From positions 806,001-870,000 of the forward strand of contig JAJTTP010000006.1 of NCBI GenBank assembly GCA_023313575.1: a stretch of DNA of 64,000 nucleotides. The letters run 5' to 3'. Both the position numbers and the translations under genes were made by a program. Position 1 is the first letter of the stretch, and each line of letters opens with the position of its first letter. Below are positions 56,501 through 64,000 of this stretch, piece after piece. The notes under the pieces were generated by a model. That model made no database searches, had not been told where the DNA came from, and worked only from the letters and a program-made list of their open reading frames with translations. Source of the stretch: Eutypella sp. D-1 (taxonomy: Eukaryota; Ascomycota; Sordariomycetes; Xylariales; Diatrypaceae).

Positions 56501-56775
56501 GCTCATGATGCTCACAGAGGCGGGCCAAACCCCGGAAGATGGGGGCGGATCTCCTGGCTCACCCTTGCGATCCTCCTCCTCTTAGCATCGTTGGGGTCCT
56601 CCAGCAGCCCCGTAGGATCAAAGGCCATCTGAGCCGCGATCTCCGGCGGCAAGACGGGCATACCGCCATCGTGGTGGGCGTAGGAGCCGAAGATCTGGGG
56701 CGGTTGGTTCATAAGTTGCGGGGGTGGCATGCCCGGAACCTGGAATCCACCAGGATCAACTCGCATTCGATCCAT
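53563..56775 (-). CDS. Zn2Cys6 transcription factor with fungal_trans domain
   Basis: Fungal zinc-cluster regulator. Seven exons: 56775-56563, 56486-56460, 56370-56270, 56206-56142, 56013-55711, 55652-54416, 54349-53563. All phases agree and give 910 residues. The zinc cluster is C73-X2-C76-X6-C83-X6-C90-X2-C93-X6-C100 ([29 protein letters not shown]), spread over exons 2 and 3; exon 2 is only 27 bases. A linker ([21 protein letters not shown]) leads to a short coiled coil ([18 protein letters not shown]), likely for dimerisation. The fungal_trans middle homology region occupies most of exon 6 ([17 protein letters not shown], then [17 protein letters not shown] and [22 protein letters not shown]). 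The last exon encodes a KRKRKS basic patch and a Gln/Gly/Pro-rich tail, a plausible activation region. Overall it resembles CLR-1/ClrA-type regulators of plant-polymer use, but that is from memory and weak; the target genes are unknown. Confidence 0.9.
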
Positions 56776-57114
56776 GGTCTAATCGTATTCAATCGAGCCG
56801 GATCAGCGTGAGGCCGTTGAGGTTTATATTGCGTGATATACAACTCGGAATTCGTCGGGGCCGGCAACGTTGGGCTTCGGTTCGTTGTTTTTGTTACTCT
56901 ACGATGTGAGAAAGGAAGAGAATGACGATTGTCAAGTTGAAAGTGTAACTGATAATAGTAGTATAGTAGTCTTTTGTTTGTTCCACCGTGGGGCGAAAAA
57001 AGACAAGTTACGTAGAATGTAAATAAGTTAAACCACCTTGTGTGGACTCTGTCTAGGTGAAATAGTCAGTCGTACTGATTCGTGCGTAAGTTATTAGGTT
57101 ATTATTAGGTACGT

Positions 57115-57136
57115 GTATATATATATATATATATTA
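57115..57136. repeat. TA dinucleotide microsatellite
   Basis: About eleven TA units, in the upstream region of the Zn2Cys6 regulator. Confidence 0.9.
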
Positions 57137-57981
57137 GGCGCAGCAGCAGCGGCGGCGGTTAGTAGTAGAAGACAAGACATATAAGGAGAGATACATACTC
57201 TTTCCTACCTAGGTACTCCCGCGAGGTCTTTCTTGGTTATGTATGTATTCGATATCTTGATAGATATACCGTTGTTGTTGTTTAGTTTAGATTAAGGTAA
57301 CCAGGTATTATCGTGTGGTACCGATTATCGTGGGGTGGTTTGTTGTTTGAGAGTCTTAATATTATGACCTAGGTAGGTAGTCTTGAATTGTAGGGAGTAC
57401 GAATACGGATAGAAAGCGAAGAAAGTAAAAGATATCGTTAGACTAAAGTTAGTTAGTACTTAGGTAGTTCCAGGTTGCGTCGTCGTTCCTTAAACTAGTC
57501 CAGACTTAGAGTAACAGCCAGGCCTAGAGCAGTTCAGGTTCAGGGCAGTTCAAAGCACCTCGGGGAATGGAATTTTGGGATTGAAATGGGGAAGATCGGG
57601 GGGGCAGTTCGGGGGGTGGAGGGGACGGATGCCGTCCAAGAAAAGTCCGTTCGTCTCAGCCATTCAAGTGCGGCAAATAGTGGGCTGATAAGTCCCTACT
57701 AATGGGGGATCTGTGGGATGTAATGGTTGTCGGGATGGGATGTGAAGAGACCTCGGGACCCTGAACAGTATTACCAATCACCAATGGACTTACCTAGGGA
57801 GGTACGGACGGACTTTGTTAAGTTGCCCAGGTGAGAACAAGGAACTTGCCGCCAAGGGGTATCTATCAAGCCAGCGTATGGAAACTTTTTATGTTGAAAG
57901 CTGTTGGTTTGTAAGGTTGTTATGTAGCCAAGGGGGGGCTGAGCGCTGACGCTAGTGCTTTGCACCGAGTTACTGTTGTAA

Positions 57982-58000
57982 GGTGGTGGTGGTGGTGGTG
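57982..58000. repeat. GGT trinucleotide microsatellite
   Basis: About six GGT units outside coding sequence. Confidence 0.85.
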
Positions 58001-60529
58001 TTGGGTAGGGGGTCAGGGTTCAACAAGTATCAGGAGTATCAGAGCGTACATAAGTAGGTTGACTAGGCATGTCCACTAGTCGGGTAGTATATGAATATGT
58101 AGATGGGTGCCATCTGATATATCTAGGTACTATAGAAGGTATGCCTCTAATCATGCAAGATCTCATCAACAAGCTCCCGAGGTCCTGAAGTGCAGCAATT
58201 CTATTTGCAGCTTCCATACCTCTAAAAGCTAGCCGCTAACCTTCTATCGACCTCGAAGGTTGCTTGCTATCCATGCCACCATAGGATGGATGGATGGCTT
58301 GTATGGCCGGCTATGTAACACCCAAAAATGGTCCAAGACAACATCAGGACCTATTTTTGGGGCGAAAAAAAAAAGAAGACAGAGTGATACCTATCTGGTA
58401 TGCAGCTACCCGCCGTAAGGCTTGTAGCTTTGCCATTAAGCTACATGAGTATCCATGGGTGGCAGGATGCATGTATGTATGGGCTGCGCACAGATGACTA
58501 GTGGCAGAGCGGGGGGCGATGTCGGTTTCCTATTCCGTCCTCTAAATCCTCTCCGCGGTCAGCCAGAGAGCCCTAAGTCCGAATCTCTACATACGCAGTA
58601 GGAAAGAAAAGATAGGACAGAGAGGAGGAAAAAGCATACCAACATCTTTAGCATAGTAATATTGTGACAACGTGGACAGCACGGGCAAGCAGGGGTGTTC
58701 ATATTAGGTCCTCATCAAAGCTATGGTAAACGATGCCTGCCGTTCTTCAAATGTCATAAGTGTTTTATTAGCTAATTGGCTAATAACATACATATGAGAT
58801 TAAGTTGGGTAGCTACAACCACCTTAGGCTCGGAACGTGCGATGGTGATGATGGCGATAATGATGATGGTGGTGGTGATGGTGGTGGTGGTGGTACACGA
58901 TGTCTCAATCCTTCTTATGCGGGCATGTCCCATTCTTGTTCGTGAAGTCAGAAATGTGACCCTACTCGTAGGCATGTAACCCTACCCTACATTGCGCGTT
59001 GCGGTGCTCTGCCCGCTCACCATCTCCATGCGGAAACCCTCCGCACAGAAGGACGACAGGACAACACTGACTCCGAGTGGCGGGGGAGAGACTGCGACGC
59101 AGTTCGGCTTAGAGCGATGCCGCCGCTGTATATATATATATATATCCCATAAGTGCGCTCGGCGCCGGCGCCGCCGTCCGCCCCTGCCCCTTCCGCCCGC
59201 CGTCGCCTCGGCGTCAGAACCGCCGCGGGCGACGACAGGAGAGGGGTTGAGGGGTGCAAAAAAAACACACACAAGACCCAAAAAAAAAACCGTTGTGATG
59301 CACCCCCGTGTAAGCTACGCTAAGCGCCACAATGACGATGCCCCCACAAAGCCCCATCATGTTCCTTAACCTCAGAATTCTTTACATAGTAGATGAACCG
59401 GGTTGACGTGCCCATCCATGCCTCAAGGGGCTGGGTATCGGCGTCTCTACATTCCGGCATGGTACTTTTGCACTTGTATGTATATATATCCATCATGGGA
59501 TGGGAGATCGGTTAACTAATCCGTACTACTATCTACTCTACGACGTAAGATGGAGGATGTACTCGTATGGGGGTAAAGATGATAGGCCCCCCGACCCTGC
59601 CCTATAGCCTCTTACATACATAATATCCCCAGCATTCGGGCACTCTGATGGCATCGACAACAGTTAGTTGGGGGGGCTGAGCCCGGATAGCCGGGACAAG
59701 CCAACGTTGGTTGGTTTTGGCACGTTACATACACGGTTATAGATCCCTATAGCAGGTAGATTTCTCACGGCCTTATACATACATAGGTTGAAGTTAATGG
59801 CCAAATCACGTCACGGCAGCAGTGTCGAGTCGAGTGGTGGTAATAGTAGGCACAAATGCTTCGGAGTTTACTTGATAACTAAGTGAGCCAGGGGCGGAGG
59901 CCTCCTGTACACCTATGTATGCGCACGCCCACACACACATAGAAGTATTCGTCACCTCTTACATACTGGTTACTACATACCTACTACGTCTTTAAGGGGA
60001 GGAGGGGGGGGGGGGGCAAGTTTGGTCTGGTAATTGAAGGCCCACGGCATTATGCTCGAGGATAGTTACATGCGCTACCAAGCCAAATGTCTAAGAGGAA
60101 CTCGGCCATGACGTACTCATCAGACGGAGCTCATAAGATGCCATGCCATGTGTCCGGGGCGCATTGACGACCAACAAGTACACTTAGAGTCATACAGAGT
60201 ACCTTCGTACACTGATGCTTTATACACGTCAAAGCGGCGACGGCCAAACATACTAGGCTATTAGTAGGCCACCTTACTTACCTTACCTAGCAAACCCAGA
60301 TTTCCTATCCGATAGGAAACTAGGTATGTAGAAGACCTTGGGAGCACAAGATCAAAATCCTGCCAATCAGATAATATCATTCCCTTCTCTGGCACATGAT
60401 GGCCCACAAAACATTTCTGCCCGAGGGCTTCTGGGTGAAACCAGAACCCTATCGGCCATCCCAGCTTCGATGAGGAAAAAAATAAGCCTAAATCGCTTGC
60501 TTGAACAACAACAACTAGGCGAAGCTAAC

Positions 60530-60577
60530 GGGCGGCGCGCTGCGCGCCGATGAGATTCTTGATCTCTCCGCCGCCCG
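60530..60577. repeat. Nested GC-rich palindromes
   Basis: GGCGCGC (60534-60540) and GCGCGCC (60542-60548) form a perfect 7-bp stem around one base. GAGAT/ATCTC (60552-60566) forms a second small stem. GGGCGGC (60530-60536) can pair with GCCGCCC (60570-60576) around the whole. It may be an RNA structure or a CpG-rich spacer; no gene context explains it. Confidence 0.4.
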
Positions 60578-61831
60578 CCCGCGCGTGTATGTGTAAGGCC
60601 CAGGCCAGGGCACTCCCGAGCAACCGAGGAAGCCGTTGCGTTTCAGGTTTGTCTCACAGGCGGGTTGGGGGGGAGGGGTCGTCCAGCGTGTCGCGCGATC
60701 GACGCGGCTAAAGAGCTTTCCAGATCGGGAAATCCAGGAATCTAATAAGGAGAGTGTGTGAAAGTCTTTTTTTCTCTCTCTCTCCTGTACTTAAAAAAGA
60801 AATCGAAGAGAGACAAAAAAGGCTATTAGTCTAGACTTCCCTGTCCAGTCACACCCCCTAAGTTAGGTAGGTAGTCTTTGAGAATATTACAAATAGCCAC
60901 GAAGAGATTCGATGATGAAATCAAGAGTCGTGCCTGGCGCGGTGACAGGTTTTCTGGCGGCCTTACTACGTTTATGCATAATGATAGACCCCTGACGTTG
61001 ATGCATGGTCTCGGCCCTCTCTTGTTACCGGCTTTTTCTCTCTCTCTTGTATCCATTTCCTTCTTTCCATTCTCCCGGCCGTGGCATAAGAGTATGTAAG
61101 CTGGTGGCCGCATACACCTGACACGATTTATGCCAGAATACGGGAGCTAAGCAATTGTATATTTTTTTCTTGTGAGAAATATGATGATAATGGGGTGACG
61201 TTTCTCATCAAAACTTTTAAATCAAAATCATATCACGCACGCATCAGGTCAGGTCAAGTACTTAACATATGAGGCGGGGGAAGAACTTTGGTGGAGGGTG
61301 CCGGACACACAAAAGACCAGGCTCGATCTTCAATGCTTTTTTTGGTTTCCGCCCGTCCCGATTCCAAGGGCTCGAGCGGATCACTACTGGCTATATACAA
61401 GAAAATAGGTTGACTTTCCCATCCGACCCGGGGGGACAAAGAAAGACGCGGGCGGGGAGGCGGTCTTGTGATGACAGAGCCAGACAAGGTCACGCCCTCC
61501 CCCTCTTCTTCTCTTCTTTTCCCCCTTGCTCCTGGTCTCCTACTCATGAGCGCACTCCGTAACTTTGTTTTCCCCAAAACATGAACGCCAGGCCTAACTC
61601 AAGCACCCTCCCCGCGGCTGGGCAGGGAGGCTGGCGCCGGGGCCATGGTGATAAGGCATGGTGATGCACACAAAACCAGAAAAGAGGTCCATGCCCAAAG
61701 GAGGTATCATCCAACTGCTCCGACATATGTAAGGTACAGCAAAAAAATATGTGGAGGTTTAAAAAAAAGGCGCACAAAATTAGAAGTAAAAAGGGTTTCA
61801 AAAATCACACAAAAAACGCGTTTCAGATGCG

Positions 61832-63695
61832 TCATAAATTCTCCGTGAATTTCGATGTAGACTCCCGGGAGCGAATCGACCCGTCGTTGGAGGGCCCGGA
61901 ACGGCCGAGCGGGTCCCTCCGCGGGGGCTCGAGAATCTCGAAGTCGTCGCTGAATGGGCCCTGCTCCGTGACGGGCGTCCGGTTCGGACCGGGATGGTAG
62001 ACCGGGACCCCGCTCTCGGGGCGCATCGGGGAGCCGACAGCAAACCGTGTCGGCGGGTTCAGGAACGTGTTCGAATCCCTGTACGAGGACTGCGAGGCGT
62101 CGCTCATGAACGTCGCGCGGGGATCGGTGTAGCCGTCGCCCCCGGAAGTAAGCACCGAGGGCAGTTTCCTGCCAGAGATCTTCTGGAAGCCCTTCTCGCC
62201 GCTCTCGCGTGACGGCGGTTTGGTGAGACTGGCGAGGGCGGCGGGGACGGCAAAGGGAACCGATCGCGACTGCTCTGTCATCCCGCTCGCACCACCTGCA
62301 CTGCTCGCACCAGCCGTAGCGGCCGCAGCAGCCGCACCGCCTGCACCGCTAGCTCCGCCCGCACCACCAGGTCCAGAATCCCCTCCCGTCAACGCACCGG
62401 CGGCGGCTGCGGCTCCTCGTTCACCCCCTGCGCCTTGCAGGAGTTTCTGTGCGATTTGTCGTTTCCTCCACTTGATCAAGCCCAGCGCGAGGAGCAGGAT
62501 GAAGGCAAGGCCGGCTAGGCCACCCAGGACGCCACCGGCAACAACGCCGGGCGAGGGGCCATCAGAGGAGTCTCCGGAGTCGCTGTCCTCGGCGGCGGGG
62601 CTCGAAGGTGAGGCCGGTTCGCCGGCGCCGCCCCCAAGAGACGCATCGGGACTAGGACTAGTGGTGATGATGCTGGCGAGGGAACTCGAAGTGCCGGTGG
62701 TGCCAGAGGTAGTAACAGGGGTGCTGTTACTAGGGCTGGGGCTGAGGCTGAGGCTGAGGCTACTTGAGGGTAGCTCGACGCTATCTGTTGACGGGGTGGG
62801 AAAAATAGTTGATGAAACATTACTCGGCTGAGACTCTGAAAGCGTAGCTGAAAAGATTGTAGGTGAATTAGAATTGGAATCAAAGAGCGGAGTCGACAAC
62901 GCTAGTTTTCCTCGTCAGAACACAACACGACGCAACACAATAGAATGCTCTTATTCATGCAGATATAAAAGGAGCTAGTGGGAAACGATGCATGGACTAC
63001 TCACCTGACGTCGAATTAGTTACACTAGGGAAGGTAGGGAAAGCAGAACCAAGAGATGAAGGAGCGGGCGTGATAGGGGTATAAGGCAGGGTTGGAAAGG
63101 GCGACATAGAAGAATCCGGAGGTGACGGCGTCACGAATGGGGAGTCCGTAGAGGGCGGCAAATCCGTGACATTTCCGGTGTCGTCTGTCGGGAGGATAGT
63201 TGGGGGTGAAGCCGGTGATTCGGTCGGGAACAGTGACGATGATGACAATGACGACGACGTAGACGTGGACGACGACGACGACGACGACGATATGGTGCTG
63301 TTGCCAACATCAGTGGTTGGGTCGGTTACCGGGAAAGTCGAAGGCGTTGCATCTGGATTAGGGGGTAAAGTCCAGATATCCACGACCGAACCAGTGGCAT
63401 CGACAACCTCAACGACAGAGATGGTTTCAACTATGACCACAGTTTCGGGGCCACTGTCATCACGCCTCGGGAGGGGTGTATGTCTATTTCTATTTTGGTG
63501 AGCAGCGTGAGAACGCTGAGAACGAGCGTGGTTGCGAGAGTGTTTATGATGATGTTGATGATAATTAGTAGTAGTGTCGTTTCTGTTACGACTATGTAAA
63601 CGATTGTGGTTATGGTTGCGGTTATGATTGTGGTTGTGGTTATGGTTGTGGTTACGGGCCTCAGGGACTGAAGGCACCAAAACTGGTTCCGGCAT
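61832..63695 (-). CDS. Ser/Thr-rich single-pass membrane protein with His/Asn-repeat N-terminus
   Basis: Exons 63695-63005 and 62901-61832 join (G|CG) to 586 residues. Residues 1-75 are dominated by NH repeats and basic residues and contain no hydrophobic signal peptide. Residues about 82-110 (ETVVIVETISVVEVVDATGSVVDIW) are a beta-rich segment of a kind often seen in fungal cell-surface proteins. A long Ser/Thr/Pro-rich region to about residue 340 would be heavily O-glycosylated if exported. One transmembrane helix lies near 350-373 (VVAGGVLGGLAGLAFILLLALGLIKW), followed by a basic stop-transfer (KWRKRQ), an Ala/Gly-rich linker and a Ser/Arg-rich cytoplasmic tail. The plan resembles Mid2/Wsc-like wall sensors, but without their cysteine domain or a visible signal peptide. 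The real start may lie in an upstream exon between 63700 and the window edge or beyond; the ATG at 63695 is the first in frame. Confidence 0.75.
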
Positions 63696-64000
63696 CGCGC
63701 GTGGCGGTGAATTTTTAAGGAGTGACTTGGGTTGAATGGTTGGAATGGTTGAATACGAGCTTCGATGATGCTAGCTTTCAGGCAAACGAGTGATAGCCGA
63801 CGAATCAAAAGAGCGGAATTATTCTTGGAAATATCGAATTCGGTAGGTCAAGGTCGTCGGTAGAGAATCCCATTATCGTCAAAAACCTGTTTTTTCTTGA
63901 TCGTTCTTGGTCTCCTTTTTTTCCTCCTTGATGCCTTTTCCCTTCGTACTGAATTCAAGTTGTTCCCAGAAGAATTAAAAAAAGAATAACTCCCTATACT
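63696..64000. other. Upstream flank of the membrane-protein gene, to the window edge
   Basis: About 300 bases with no supported gene. T-rich stretches (63890-63925). An alternative minus-strand frame (63431-63808) overlaps here but mostly shadows the coding exon. Confidence 0.4.

Larger units (their letters stand above)
56776..61831. other. Long intergenic region (about 5 kb)
   Basis: No coding gene is supported. It holds TA runs (57115-57136, 59129-59145), GGT runs (57982-58000, and degenerate near 58868-58893), recurrent motif copies (about 57205, 57367, 57447, 58122, 60285-60325, 60860), a 12-G run near 60006, and a GC-rich nested palindrome (60530-60577). The right end is the 3' flank of the membrane-protein gene, the left end the promoter of the regulator. 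Open frames here are short and translate repeats. Confidence 0.5.

Noticed and set aside
63431..63808. Alternative frame over the His/Asn repeat encoding a hydrophobic Ile/Thr/Leu stretch
   Set aside because: It is the other reading of the same NH codon repeat and lacks continuity with the exon that encodes the transmembrane protein.

Overview
The window reads as nuclear DNA of a filamentous ascomycete (Pezizomycotina, most likely Sordariomycetes). Genes are split by short GT-AG introns (about 55-130 bp, one of 299 bp), several with TACTAA-type branch points. They lie on both strands about 4 kb apart, without operons, and the products are typical of filamentous fungi: a Zn2Cys6/fungal_trans regulator, a Neo1-type P4-ATPase and a TAP-like hydrolase. 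Exon joins were worked out by hand from splice signals, reading-frame phase and family motifs. No search was run.

Layout. 1.7-8 kb (minus): a small Ser/His/Lys-tailed protein, then XRN1, the cytoplasmic 5'-3' mRNA exonuclease. 9.2-10.8 kb (plus, divergent from XRN1): the RbAp48/Hat2 WD40 histone chaperone. 13-17.4 kb (plus): Neo1-like flippase. 21.7-24.1 kb (plus): glycogen synthase, behind a 4.3 kb upstream region that holds a 231-bp terminal-inverted-repeat element. 27.4-29.7 kb (plus): F-box protein. 31.9-45.9 kb: a block of single enzymes, namely a SAM methyltransferase, a membrane-anchored TAP-like alpha/beta hydrolase, a double-GFA-domain zinc protein, mitochondrial EF-Tu, a TauD-type dioxygenase and an AIF/FSP1-like FAD oxidoreductase. 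46.8-47.8 kb: a conserved-looking protein of unknown function. 49-52 kb: the mitochondrial m-AAA protease subunit (Yta12/Afg3 type). 53.6-56.8 kb: a seven-exon Zn2Cys6 transcription factor. 61.8-63.7 kb: a Ser/Thr-rich single-pass membrane protein with a His/Asn-rich N-terminus.

Functionally this is mostly core cell biology: mRNA decay, chromatin assembly, lipid asymmetry, glycogen synthesis, and mitochondrial translation and proteolysis. I see no secondary-metabolite core enzyme, no CRISPR array, no rRNA or tRNA and no intact transposon. The methyltransferase, hydrolase, GFA protein, dioxygenase and FAD enzyme resemble loosely associated accessory genes, but nothing proves a pathway.

The least explained signals are in the long intergenic regions: (i) a recurrent ACCTAGGT/ACCTAAGT-type motif that I saw only outside coding exons, (ii) the small TIR element at 20.2-20.4 kb, (iii) a strong bulged hairpin at 30.83-30.90 kb, and (iv) a frame-broken coding-like stretch at 31.1-31.6 kb. 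I found no convincing new multigene system.
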